From: Oasisia sp. SBJ-2009 | Taxonomy: Eukaryota > Annelida > Polychaeta > Sabellida > Siboglinidae | DNA: 64,000 nucleotides | Direction: 5' to 3' | Assembly: GCA_964017155.1 (NCBI GenBank) | Contig: OZ024861.1 | Location: forward strand, 26,382,128 to 26,446,127 | Position numbers and translations under genes: made by a program | In this document: piece after piece, positions 12,006-23,825 of the stretch | Layout: each line of letters opens with the position of its first letter | Numbering within the stretch: position 1 is the stretch's first letter | The notes under the pieces: generated by a model | What the model saw: only the letters and a program-made list of their open reading frames with translations | Database searches by the model: none | What the model was told of the DNA's origin: nothing

Positions 12006-13813
12006 TACTTATTTAATTTAACTAAACACGACGAAGTCCAAGAAAACACCAGGTCGGGTTGTAACACAATATATCGGCGATGGGTGAGACAACTATCGGA
12101 TCAATCGATTTGAAAGAACAACCACTGCAGTTGATTGTGACTAGTGCAACATTGATATAGACTGGACAGGATAAAGAACACCACTTCTTCGATTATGGTT
12201 AAACATATTTTAAGCATGTCTATGTTCGTTTATAGACCTACATCATATACAGATCTAGGGTGTGTTGAACGGTTAGAATCCCCCTGGACCGTTGCAATTT
12301 ATCGTCGCAATAGTTACTTACAATAGCGTAGGTCTATTCCACATACGCTTTGAAGCTGAAGTGCCCCCACCGCATAGACGAGCCACCATGGACATTCTTG
12401 AAGTGTAAACGTGGCCGCGATTTTTTTTCAAATGCAGTACCTCTCTCCCCGCCGAACACCCTTCTTGTCTTCCGATGTCAATATCCAATAACAAGAGAAA
12501 TTATACGAACATCGCCGCAAAATAAATGTCAACACCTCCCATTCCGATGTCGTGTCGTGCTGAAGCAACGGCTCAGTCCTTACCGTTGTCGGTTTGTCCC
12601 GTTTTCTTCATACTACGCCGCCCGTACGTGTACACGTGCTGTTTCATCTGTTCTATTGTTACTCAAAACTTTAAATGGATTAATTACTCAAATGTATGCG
12701 TACAATTTATGTTACTGTGTTCAACTAATCGCTACGGAAATTGGAATTATCTGAGACGAGACGATCGCTCTGTTAGACATCATTCGAACTATATATTACC
12801 GAAGACGTTATAATATACAATTATACGATTTCGTTAAGGAGGTAGATAGTGAAATTATTGTCAGTTGTTACTTCAGTCTGGCCACAACTGGCCGATAAGA
12901 CGGTTCCCGCACAGAGACATGCAACATTAAAGATGGTTTTCGATTTTTCGATGAACAATTTCGACGTTCGGCTTCAAGTTTGGGATGCAGATTGCCAACG
13001 ACGAATGCGCCAATTAATATTGCTTCAGTGTGTTCTGTCGTCATGAAGCCGATTAATACCCTAGTGACAATTGTTACTGGCACACAGTTGATCGATGGAT
13101 AATCTCTTTTAAGCATCAACTGTCGGACGAGAATATAATAGAAAGTGTGGCAGTGTCCATCTTAGCTAGCTCGCGACAAAGCTGGCTAACTATTGACGGT
13201 GTGTCACATCGAAATTACGTCACTCTGAGAGATGACGACATCGACAGTGCTGTGTACATACACGGTGACATTGACACGTGTGCTCCCACGATCGTTTTGT
13301 AACTTCACCTTGTCGATATTGAGTATATTTAATGTCATATTGAAGTAGATAAGAAACTGTCACGAAACAATGGTTGAAACTGATAGGTCATCTGAGCCAG
13401 GTAATACCAGCAGCGAATTGCAAGTGTCATATCACAACTAATTTCTCCTTATTCGACCGTTGTAGCTTTTCCCCCATTAGACCAGGCACATTTCATGAAA
13501 ATGTGCGTATTTAAAAAGCTGAAGGCAAATCGTGTTAATTTATGGCGTACATGCTATTTAGGGGTACTAAGAGGTGCTGAACTCGAATCTGCTGTATGCC
13601 CAGCTCAAAAATGGCTCATAAGCCCTAAAAAATGAAAAATCCAAGATGGCCGCCACCGCCGTGCTAAAATTAGCAAACGTGCATATCTTTTTTACTAAGC
13701 AAGGTAGAAATATGAATGAAGTGTGCTTTTGTATGTTTTCTAATATGAGGAATCCAATAGCGAACTCAGATTTGTGATAAAATACCCCAAAAAACGCTTA
13801 AAACTTATATTAC
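12006..13813. other. Intergenic / 5' flank of the next gene, no upstream exon recognised
   Basis: Frames at 12350-12813 and 12868-13119 show no family. A CCAAGATGGCCGCC motif (YY1-like, shared with the transposon TIR at 41.9 kb) lies at about 13633-13646. I looked for a transglutaminase-like domain, which precedes the KY C-terminal domain in hillarin and kyphoscoliosis peptidase, and saw none, but exons of fewer than about 40 codons could be missed. Confidence 0.4.
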
Positions 13814-14041
13814 ATGGAGAACAGCGTGGAATTCCCGGCCGTTACCAGCGCGTGGAGTGGTGGCGTTGATAACGAGATTCTGGAACCTCTGGGTGGCACA
13901 CTGCTCGCCAGGCAGACGGTGGACTTCGCGATCAGGATGCCAAACGGTAAGTTGGACCCATCGGACAGCTGGTGTGGACTTTTGAGTGAGAACGTTTGAG
14001 TGAGAAAATGTCTTGTATGCGTGGTGTTTGTGTATTTGTAA

Positions 14042-14108
<67 letters not shown>

Positions 14109-17100
14109 TACGTATGTACGCATATACGTATGTATGTATGTATGAATGTATGTAGGAATGTATGTATGTATGTATGCATCCATGCATGTATGTATGTATG
14201 ATTCTATGTGTGTATTTACGTACGTGTGTGCATGTGCATGTGCGTGTGCGTGTGCGCGTGTGCGCATATGTGTGAGTGAGCGAATGAGTGAGTGAGTGGG
14301 TGGGTGGGTGGGTGGGTGGGTGGGTGGGTGGGTAGGTGGGTGGGTGGTTGGGTGATTCAGTAATTGGATGAGTGGGTGAGTGGGTGGGTGGGTAGGTGAT
14401 GAGTGGGTGGGTGATGGGTGGGTGGGTGTGTGAATGCATATACGCGGGCAAGTATGCACGTTGTTCAACACGTGGATATGTATCCATAAAGATCGACTGG
14501 TCCAACTAACCGGATGTTCCATTCTACAGCCGTAGACGTTGCGGTAATTGTCAGTAACAATTGGACCCAGTTGAAGAACGACGGCAAGGGCGTCTGGAGA
14601 GCATCAGTGGAGACAGGGGAGGGTGGACGCCAGCTGAAGCTGAGTGCAAAGATCGACAAGAAAGGAAACAACTATGCAACCCTTCTCTCATATATTGTAC
14701 GTGCACGACTGACTTCATTAAAATTCATCTACAGGCAAACGGATAGCCTTCTCGCAGTAATGTTACCAGCATCGCTTCGTGCAGCTCACGTGGACATGTC
14801 TGCTAAATGTAAAGTGCAATGAATTAGGTACTATATTATATAAAAACTGTTCTTTTTACTTTAAATTTAACATCATTTAATTAATAACTTTACATTATCA
14901 CATATGTTGTCTTGGAGTGGTTGCTTATGTGATATTCGTCTGAGGAAACTCGTAGTCAATACGATTTCTCTTGTTCATCCTTTAGGTCGTATCTAACAAC
15001 GACTTGGAGGAACTGATTGAGAAACAAAACGAAGATGCGGTCGAAGCTGAGAATCGACGTGCAAAAGAGGAAGAAATGCGAATACAGAGGGAAAGAGACT
15101 TCGAAGACACAAAGCAGGGTACTTATTTGGCGCATCAAAAATTGCATACATCACACAATATGGAGTAGTGGAAATGCTTAACAAAAAGTATACGGTATAT
15201 GCAAAAGTAGCAAACCAATAGAATCACGACCAGTTGCATATATCGTACACAACTGTTGCCCTTTCGTTGATATAATGGTGACTTCCTCATTTAGTTGTCA
15301 CCTGAAACGTCTTGTCGTGTGTCGTACGTAATCTGGTTAAACAACACGGAGGTATGTGGATGATGTTTGGTGAATTGCAATAATCGTCAAAGCCGAGTCC
15401 TTCCCACATTTTTGAAATCTGTGAATAACTTTCGGAAGAGTAACATAAATAGTTTTAAAAGGTTTTCTTATGCTTTGCTGTTATATGCAACTTGCGATAG
15501 ACAACGTGTTCCCAGCCCCAAACATCGATACATATGAACGTCTCGTGACTACGAATATGTCCTCTCGTTTTTTCTCATTAAAAACTAAATAAAATGAACC
15601 TTTAATTCCAAATCTTAATTAAATATATTCTAGAGACATTTCAAATAAAGTTTTGTCCTCCTCTCCGTGGTGCATTTCTATACATATAGGCCCTATTACA
15701 ATATAATAAATTTCGATGTTGAAAACACAGTAACTCAAAAAGTAAAAACAACTCATCATTATTCCCAGCGACATTTTGTGTGTAATGTATGTATGGTCAT
15801 TTCAAATAGTATTACAGTCCGTAAACGCTGTTTCATGTATAAGCTGACATAACAAGCCACATTGCCGCTTTGCGTATTTAACATGAAAAGCGGCGTGGCC
15901 TGGTTGCGTTGCGCCATCAAGTTGACCGTATTTGAGAGGGTATACTGACATGAGTTTGCAATGAACATATTTTATGTATGTGGCACATTGCTTCACCAGA
16001 ACACTAAGTCTATGTATATGAATTTTTTTAAATAAAAAAATCATTCCACATTGTCTTTAAATAATTGCCATTATGTTTCACTCAACCTATTTCACATAGA
16101 CCTTACGGACATAGCACAACGGCAAAAGAGTAAAACAACAGCAGAATGTGTTTTCTTAGAAGCGCGTCCAAGTCTTTCTAGGACTGCTCCGAGCGATAGA
16201 AAAACAAAACACGAACTGCTGCGGGCCGCCATAAAGGTCATCGAGAACAAGGGATACATCACGAGACTTCAGCGAGAGTACGACCAGGCGAAGAAGCTCC
16301 TGAAGTCACTCATGCGCTTCGAGGCACTGAGACACGCCGTCATGGACCTGGACATGAAGACGATGGCCGAGATACGCAGCTACTCTCGCCCGCCCAAGAT
16401 GGTGCATGACGTCATGAGAGCATCTTTGCGACTGCTCGGTGACCATGAAGGCAAAACGAAGGTAATTTAACTTGCGTTTATAGTCGTAGGATCAATAGTT
16501 TGATATTAAAATCTATGACTTAGCCGCACTGTATGCTCATAGTCTATTCGTGTAAAGGTACAAAAGTACACACAACACTGTGAAAGGCGTCTAGGAAAAT
16601 TGTTCAGCTGCTGACAATAAGCCTGCTGGCTTCCTTACTTCTAAGTGGGGAGCGGTGGTCGCGCGGTAGAACGCCGGACTGTCAATCGAAATTTCGTTCA
16701 CCTCACATTTGCCTGTGTCTTTTGGAAGAGACACTAAAAGCCGGTGGTCCTTCCTATCTGATATCTATGCCATGGGAAGGAAAAGATCAGGGGGAATGTG
16801 TAACTTGTAGTGGACTCACTAATTATAGAGAAGAACAACTACTGCGTTAGCCCAACTTTGGACTGTTTGGAGGTAACCACATGAGAACTGAGAACTGAGG
16901 TTCAACTGCATGTGTGGCTGATGGTCGCGCGGTAGAGCGCCGGACTGTCAATTGAGGTGTTAACTGTCGACAATGGCTGATTTGTAGTCTTGAAACGGGC
17001 ATCATATTTTCACGAAACAACTAGTTTCTCAGCATATCGTGAACACATTTTGTCGCTAGTTGCTCGGGTAATTATTTATTGTTTCTTTTTACTTTAGAAA

Positions 17101-18019
17101 TGGCAGAAATGTCAGCGCCGCTGCAAAACTATCGGGCCGCAGGGGCTGCTGAGTCGAGTTCGCAAGTTCAACTTCGAGAAGGTTCATCCGGAAATAGCAG
17201 CTCGCTCCCAAGGAATACGGCAACACTTCCGGTTGGATGACGTCAGAGATAGGAGCGCGGCATTCTACGTTTGGGTAATTAACATATCCTTGCCATATTT
17301 AGAATCAAATACGTAACGCCCCACAACGAACCCGTATTAATTGGTACAGGGCTGTTCCGCACTTGTACCAAAAATACTTGTCTAGTTAATTTTGTTCGAT
17401 TTATTTTGGAAATGCATACCTTTTAAATAATGTAATCTTTCAAATTTGGTCTGGTTATTTTTCTTAGACAAATAAACAAAAACTAGTACAGTACAAATGT
17501 TACGGTTGCAGTGTTCATTTAGTTTGTTCTCAACCTCATTTTAATCGTATTTTCTCAAAACGTAACTGTTTAACTATGTTGTTGCCGGTTTCGGTTAAAT
17601 TCGTACGAGAGTGGTATAAGACAAATGTATTTATCTTGAAAGGATGTGAAAATATTGATACAGATTGGTGTTATTACCGAATTCGTATCGTACAAAACAA
17701 TTAAGAGGTACCGTTACTGTGCGTGATTTGGAAAGTGTTCATGTTCACACAGAGCTATAGGTGAAAGGTGCATTTTATATACTGGTTTTGTTGGTAAGTG
17801 TGGGCATAATTACAGTGGGCATAATTATAAATAAGATCGACAAGTACACCGGAAAGACTAGTTTCGTTAAACATCGGCAAACGAACTCGAGACACTCTGG
17901 TATATGACGTTCGATTTCAGGTGGTGGGAATGGCGGGGCAGCTGACAGTGCTGAAAGGGGTGGACGAGACCGTCACGCCGGCGAACTTTACCCGACAGAA
18001 GGAGATCCTCCCGGCTTAA
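13814..18019 (+). CDS. KY-type domain plus dynein stalk/microtubule-binding domain protein, six exons
   Basis: Exons 13814-13946, 14530-14696, 14986-15118, 16100-16461, 17098-17274 and 17921-18019 (TAA) join in frame through consensus GT/AG sites, giving about 356 residues. Residues ~20-100 resemble the C-terminal Ig-like domain of kyphoscoliosis peptidase and hillarin (VAVIVSNNWTQL, GVWRASV, KLSAKID, YATLLSYIV). Residues ~101-144 are a charged Glu/Arg helix. Residues ~185-330 match the dynein heavy-chain stalk tip: MAEIRSYSRPPKMV, ASLRLLGD, a Trp, then RKFNFEKVHPEI and FYVWVVGM. Only a stub of the returning stalk helix follows before the stop, and no AAA+ motor is present. The start ATG has an in-frame stop 12 bp upstream, but exon 1 could be internal and a TGc domain may lie upstream. 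Role inferred: a cytoskeletal/microtubule-associated scaffold. ATTAAA near 18174 is a candidate poly(A) signal. Confidence 0.75.
14042..14436. repeat. Compound microsatellite in intron 1 of the KY/dynein-stalk gene
   Basis: (GT)n at about 14044-14104 passes into (GTAT)n, then GTGC/GTGTGC blocks, then (GTGG)n and (GTGA)n to about 14436. It lies wholly within the intron between exons 1 and 2. Confidence 0.9.
16645..16790 (+). repeat. tRNA-derived SINE copy
   Basis: Starts GGAGCGGTGGTCGCGCGGTA GAACGCCGGACTGTCAATC, which reads as a tRNA D-arm and anticodon arm with GTC in the anticodon position, and continues into a CCTGTGTCTTTTGGAAGAGACACT body like that of many invertebrate tRNA-SINEs. The B box is degraded. 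It lies in intron 4 of the KY/dynein-stalk gene. Confidence 0.6.
16918..16966 (+). repeat. Truncated second copy of the same SINE head
   Basis: TGATGGTCGCGCGGTAGAGC GCCGGACTGTCAATTGA repeats the head of the SINE 270 bp upstream and then diverges. Confidence 0.6.
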
Positions 18020-18321
18020 CCAGCTTAGGATGGCTGAGACGGCACCAAGATGAGAATGGTTGCTGGCACCACAGCCACTGTTATGATCACCGTGTGATAT
18101 AAAGTTGTTGGCGACCATATTTAGAAAGTTACGTCATGATCCGCTAATACTACGGAAATCATGTTCTTAAACAGTATTAAAGCACTTACTGAAGAATATG
18201 TATCCAACAATATATTGTATATTGTATTCAAGAACATTGTACTTTGAGGTCGCGACCTTCGGTGCGCTTCACGTGGTGTGAAAGACATACGGAATGTATG
18301 ATAATGATCATCGCGTCCGCC

Positions 18322-18812
18322 TAAACATTTCGTGGCTGAGTTTTGTGACTCGTGTTACTGTGATATTATAATTATTTAAAACATTTATACTTGCACAACA
18401 TTTCGTGGCTGAGTTTTGTGACTTGTGTTACTGTGATATTATAATTATTTAAAACATTTATACTTGCACAACATTTCGTGGCTGTGTTTTGTGACTTGTG
18501 TTACTGTGATATTATAATTCTTTATAACATTTATACTTCCACAACATTTCGAGGTGGTGTTTTGTGACTTGTGATACTGTAATATTATAATTCTTTATAA
18601 CATTTATACTTTCGCAACATTTCGTGGCGGAGTTTTGTGACTTGTGATACTGTGATATTAAAATTCGTTATAGCATTTACACTTACACAACATTTCGTGG
18701 CGAATTTTTGTGACTTGTGATACTGTGATATTATATTTCTTTATAACATTTATACTTGCGCAACATTTCGTGGTTGTGTTTATAATTCTTTATAGCATTT
18801 ACATTTGCACAC
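18322..18812. repeat. 73-bp tandem satellite, about 6.7 units
   Basis: The landmark TTTCGTGGC recurs at exact 73-bp spacing (18331, 18404, 18477, 18550, 18623, 18696, 18769), each followed by TTTTGTGACTTGTG, ACTGTGATATTATAATT and CATTTATACTT. The last unit is partial. A single unit of the same family is found at 31.68-31.75 kb in intron 1 of TAF13. Confidence 0.92.
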
Positions 18813-19054
18813 TGTCTACATTTGCAATGTTTTGTCTTTGGCTTTCTCTATGCATCTTGCACGTGCTTTGCAAGTTCCATGTTATTATGTATTGTCTGGT
18901 GGGTTGGTTTATTAACTTAACAAGATAAGTTGATTCTACATAGAATGATACCCACGCGAATGAAGTTTATGACACGATACTTTTGAATAAGGCGCACTGT
19001 TATGTATTGTAATTTATCCCAGAATAATAAACGAATATACTAACAAGTGCATTT

Positions 19055-19118
19055 GCTTCCCATATCCAATAGAGGTTCGGACTCTTGACAAAGAGAAGCT
19101 AAGTTCGAATCCTGCCCT
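19055..19118 (+). repeat. tRNA-like SINE head remnant
   Basis: GGTTCGGACTCTTGACAAAG AGAAGCTAAGTTCGAATCCT GCC contains a good pol III B box (GTTCGAATCC) at the expected distance from a CGGACTC anticodon-arm-like block. No full tRNA fold is possible. Confidence 0.5.
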
Positions 19119-19284
19119 CAATTCTACACTGCTCCAGTTCACTCAGCGGTATGAATGAGCAGCTGGCTATAGACAATGGTGGATAGTTGTACGAGCTGCC
19201 TTCGCGAATTAATTTCAGCGTGGTTGGATGCTTCCCAGCGAAGTCCTCGATACTGCGTTATATATGAACTTACCTTTACTTTCA

Positions 19285-19350
19285 CTTTACATACACACAC
19301 AAACATACATATATACATACATACAAAATACATATACATTACACATACAT

Positions 19351-19381
<31 letters not shown>

Positions 19382-19600
19382 TAAACACGCACGCATGCAC
19401 GCACGCATGCATGCATACATACATACATACATACATACATACATACATACACACATACACACATACATACATACATACATACACACATACACACATACAT
19501 ACATACATACATACATACATGCACACATACACACATACATACATACATACATACACACTCGTTCACTCACTCAGTTACTTACTTATTCACCCACTCACTC
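19285..19600. repeat. (CATA)n/(CACA)n/(CACT)n microsatellite
   Basis: Interrupted tetranucleotide repeat dominated by ACAT and ACAC, with GCAC blocks near 19390-19415 and CACT near 19557-19605. Frames through it are artefacts. Confidence 0.95.
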
Positions 19601-19994
19601 ACTTTCTCACTTATGTAAGCGCGGACCAGGCTTGGACGAAATGGAGCATACTCACGATACCTTTTAATACACTCATGTTGTCCGCGACGGTGTAGTAATT
19701 AACCGTATTCCAATGTGTAAACAGTATTTGACGTGATGGCTTGCGAAATTCACATTAGATCAGCCGGGTCTAAAATCAATGCTTCCATGCTGCCGACAAC
19801 TAAACTGTTATCGCTTATGAAATGTCACATTCCATCTGCTCGTTAAAACACGACAACGCAGTGTGGCCGATGAGCGAAACGGAATTCCCGCATTTGACAT
19901 TGTGTCGTTTTACCCTACCTTAGTCCTTACCATTAACTTCATGAAACCGACCTGAGGCCGTCAGTTTGACCACTATGGACGCCGTGGATCTGGC

Positions 19995-21521
19995 TCAACT
20001 TATCGCGTAGGTCAACAGCAGTTCAGCAGCAGTCTTGCCGAGTTCCCCTGAGAGGCGTTCGTCGTTTCGGAAAGTCCGACACAAGTAATGCTCTCCGCAT
20101 ACGGACACCTCCTCCTCGTGCGCCAGAAAAGCGCTGAATTCGTCGAATATCTCCACTCCAATGTCGGCCATCTCCTTCTTCACGCTGCCGTTGAAGGCGG
20201 CCAGCGCAAAATTGTTTCGACTTCCCCGAGATGTGAGAGAATTGCTGCGCGGATATGACGGTGACGTCACAAACACCACGCGAAATCCCCGCTTCCGGCT
20301 GAGATCGTGAATCTCGCGCAACACTCGCGAGAACACGGGGACGGCGAACGTCAAGCTTTTCTGCAACCCTCTGCTGTACATGTCGAAGGTACCGGTTTGG
20401 ACTAGCACAAGGTCATCAATCGTTAGATTCCTTTTCGACAGTTCGGCCGGGATTGTCTGAAATTCTTCGGCGTATAAGCGACGAATGTATTCCACGTTAC
20501 CGATCGTCAGAGACGCGTGTTTGCGGTCTATTTCACTCGACAGTTCGTAGCACTGACTGATCACGTGGTCCGACTTATAGCGCATGTGCGACGCACCGAT
20601 AAATATCGCTTGACCGACCCGTTTCAAGCGTTCGCACAGTGCTGTTTTGTTCATCTCAAACGTGTAGCCTTTTTGCCACGACAATCGAGCTCGCCACATA
20701 CCGTTTTGTCGTTGCCACGCGACCGCATTTCGCCTCACTGTCTCGCACTGCAAATCATCTAGGTCAGCGTGACGTAACAACGTCTGGCCTTTGTCGCTGC
20801 ATTGTAACAGTTGCTGGCGACAGATCGTCTGGCGCCATTTAACATCGCGTAATGGTTTATGGTGTCCAGTGTATGCAGTAAAGTTGAAGAAGTCGAGTGA
20901 AACGCTCAGATTCGAGCATTCGCTCTCGCGTGACAACGGACACCAGACGACATACGTGCCATCAAACAGGTCGGCGTACGAACACATTTGGCGGGTCGCC
21001 GACGAAGTACTCGTGATCCGAAATGAACTTCCGCCTGAGGTTTGTTGGTCACCGTTGTGGCGTTCCGCAATGCTAAAGAACACTCCTTCTGCATGACGTA
21101 ACTCCGCGTTTCTGTCTTCATCAACCAGGTCAAATGTTCTTCTCTTTCTGTCATCACCCGCCTTGTCAACGTCGCAGGTTACGCCGGGTTTCCCACCACA
21201 TGTCACAGACACGGTTATTCCGTAATCACCAGGAGGATTGATAAACTCTGGAGTTGGCTTTATCTTCAGCACAAATGTCGGATTTCTTCTGAGAAACTCG
21301 CGGTATTGTTTCAGTTGCGTTGAACCTGAGTATCCGTAGAAAACACTGCCTAGCGACTGCTGTGATGTTACGTTATAACTGCCCCGAACAAATGGCGAAG
21401 AGAAGGCAGGCGTCAAATTAAGCCACCTCGATAAAATCGTGAACATCGCGAAATGGCCCAGGAGGAGCAACGTGACACCGTAACATCGCACGTGATAACT
21501 ACAGCGGTAATATCTCACCAT
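19995..21521 (-). CDS. PC-esterase (NXPE/SGNH-like) type II membrane protein
   Basis: 508 codons, one uninterrupted exon. A hydrophobic stretch at residues ~12-31 after a short basic N-terminus fits a signal anchor. The C-terminal half has the layout of NXPE/PC-esterase proteins: FIGASHMRY (309-312, the GDS-like nucleophile block with Ala in place of Asp), VLVQTGTFD (~372-380) and VCGEHYLCR (~474-482, the DxxH block with the His kept and the Asp position replaced). Several N-glycosylation sequons and a Cys-rich middle region suit a Golgi/secreted protein. NXPE-like enzymes and plant TBL relatives act in O-acyl transfer or esterase chemistry on glycans; activity here is uncertain. The ATG directly follows TACATTTTCAG, a good 3' splice site, so a 5' UTR intron (or an upstream coding exon) is likely. 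No paralogue is seen nearby. Confidence 0.72.
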   Translation of the reverse strand: MVRYYRCSYHVRCYGVTLLLLGHFAMFTILSRWLNLTPAFSSPFVRGSYNVTSQQSLGSVFYGYSGSTQLKQYREFLRRNPTFVLKIKPTPEFINPPGDYGITVSVTCGGKPGVTCDVDKAGDDRKRRTFDLVDEDRNAELRHAEGVFFSIAERHNGDQQTSGGSSFRITSTSSATRQMCSYADLFDGTYVVWCPLSRESECSNLSVSLDFFNFTAYTGHHKPLRDVKWRQTICRQQLLQCSDKGQTLLRHADLDDLQCETVRRNAVAWQRQNGMWRARLSWQKGYTFEMNKTALCERLKRVGQAIFIGASHMRYKSDHVISQCYELSSEIDRKHASLTIGNVEYIRRLYAEEFQTIPAELSKRNLTIDDLVLVQTGTFDMYSRGLQKSLTFAVPVFSRVLREIHDLSRKRGFRVVFVTSPSYPRSNSLTSRGSRNNFALAAFNGSVKKEMADIGVEIFDEFSAFLAHEEEVSVCGEHYLCRTFRNDERLSGELGKTAAELLLTYAIS

Positions 21522-21537
21522 CTGAAAATGTATGAAA

Positions 21538-21540
<3 letters not shown>

Positions 21541-21616
<76 letters not shown>

Positions 21617-21772
21617 GGACAATTGGACACTATACGTATTTAGCTTGAATATGACGTGGAGTGTGTGTGTGTTTGTGTGTTTGTGCGTGCGTGCGTGCGT
21701 GCGTGCGTGCGTGTGTATGTGTCTGTGTGTGTGTTTGTGCGTGCGCGTGCGCGTGCGTGCGCGCGTGTGTGT
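21541..21772. repeat. (GT)n and (GTGC)n microsatellites
   Basis: About 75 bp of pure GT (21541-21615), then from about 21659 a mixed GT/GC block with GTGTGTTTGTGCGTGC motifs. It lies immediately upstream of the PC-esterase-like coding exon, in its presumed 5' intron. A short (ATC)n run follows near 21870-21920. Confidence 0.93.
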
Positions 21773-21912
21773 GTCATCATATTTCTATTCAACCATATCC
21801 GAAATATCATTCAACTGATCGTGATTAGGCAAACATTCTTTGATAAACCTTTACATGGGCACGTTCAACATCATAATTATCATCATCACGTTCAACATCA
21901 TCATTATCATCA

Positions 21913-22242
21913 TCACCATTGTGCCGTGGTGTCCCGTGGTTGGACATAGTCCTCATCAGCATATAGTTGGGCATAATGCCGCAAAGAAATCTTAATCCCT
22001 GAGAGGTCGTGAGGAAAGTTATTGTCTACGCACATTTTGTTGGATTCACCTGATGGCCGGGTGGAATTTCCAGACGCCCCTCGCACCAAGGCCAATTTCA
22101 ACATCAAGTCATATTTTCGAAGGGCTTGGGACTGACTTCTCGGTGGATCTCGTGTCGACGAACGATCCGCGACGAATGAAATCAAAACCAAGCATAGACA
22201 ATTTGTTTTTGTCATCGATACCCATTGTTGTAGACGCCACAC
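21913..22242 (-). other. Unrecognised 109-codon open frame
   Basis: It contains a Leu-rich stretch (CLCLVLISF) and a C-terminal half rich in polar residues ending in a cluster of stops. No family is recognised. A possible acceptor (CCCAAG|CC) near 22126 would put the last part in the same phase as the orphan signal-peptide exon at 27.1 kb, but that link is a guess. Confidence 0.15.
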
Positions 22243-22370
22243 CCACTGCGGTAGGCCGTCTCAAAGTTTACCTAACAAATGTGTGTCTGGTAGCTGTCAG
22301 AAATATAAGTATCTCGAACTAAATGCCTCAAATGAGTGTGGTGTACCTATAATAGCTTCTTGTGAACTGC

Positions 22371-22386
22371 GTGCGTGCGTGTGTGC

Positions 22387-22426
<40 letters not shown>

Positions 22427-22483
22427 GCGTGTGCGTGTGCGTGCGTGCGTGCGTGTGTGTGTATGTGTCTGTGTGTGTGTTTG

Positions 22484-22519
<36 letters not shown>

Positions 22520-22526
22520 TGTGTGT
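22371..22526. repeat. (GT)n/(GTGC)n microsatellite
   Basis: About 155 bp of GT with GC-enriched blocks. The internal order GTGTATGTGTCTGTGTGTGT TTGTGCGTGC also occurs at 21713-21740, so the two microsatellites are related copies. Confidence 0.93.
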
Positions 22527-23235
<709 letters not shown>

Positions 23236-23548
23236 TGTGTGTGGCTCCAAAGGTTGTATATATAAAGATATGCAATCAGGAATGGGTACGGCAGTACCCT
23301 TCCTAATATGAATGGAATTGAGTTTCCTGACCCCTAAGGCGAATCCGAATTACTCCAGCGATAGGGAATAGCTACAGACATGTGCTATACCATTTTGGAA
23401 AGCCCAGAGCAAGCCTCAAATACTAAAAGTCGTCGATTTTTGATTTTAGTCCCTCAACTTGAGTTTTCGATGTTTCAAACTGTCGACGTTCATAAATGCA
23501 ACGGCTCTACCCGCCACCCATTTCAACAAAATGGATCGGCTATCCGAG

Positions 23549-23612
23549 GCGCCCCTGGTGGCGCTCCCTGGTGGCGTGTTGGCTAGCGTCCTGAAACTCG
23601 GGTTCGAGTCGC
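23549..23612 (+). repeat. tRNA-like SINE head with adjacent tandem CTCF-like motifs
   Basis: GTTGGCTAGCGTCCTG...CTCGGGTTCGAGTCGCC (23577-23612) has an A-box-like and a clear B-box (GGTTCGAGTC) element, consistent with a tRNA-derived SINE fragment. Just before it GGCGCCCCTGGTGG and GCGCTCCCTGGTGG lie in tandem (23549-23575); the second differs at one position from the complement of CCACCAGGGGGCGC. Confidence 0.35.
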
Positions 23613-23825
23613 CATGTGGCAGCAGAATCAGGAAGGTATGAATGTCAGATATCATTTGACTAGCTTATGAGCTGTTTCATTTGTTTTAGCACAAATACAA
23701 CCATCATATCGCATTGTAAGGAGAAAAATCTACAACACGGCTGCTATATAACCTCACGAAAGTTATGAAAAGTGTTTGGAAGAAAACTGGAAAGTGTCGA
23801 CAGATTTGTGAATGGGCGATAAATG

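Noticed and set aside
12350..12754. 134-codon open frame upstream of the KY/dynein-stalk gene
   Set aside because: No domain and no splice sites in matching phase; did not fit as an upstream exon.
19100..19118. Functional tRNA gene at the GTTCGAATCC motif
   Set aside because: No acceptor stem or D-arm pairing around it; better explained as a SINE head remnant.
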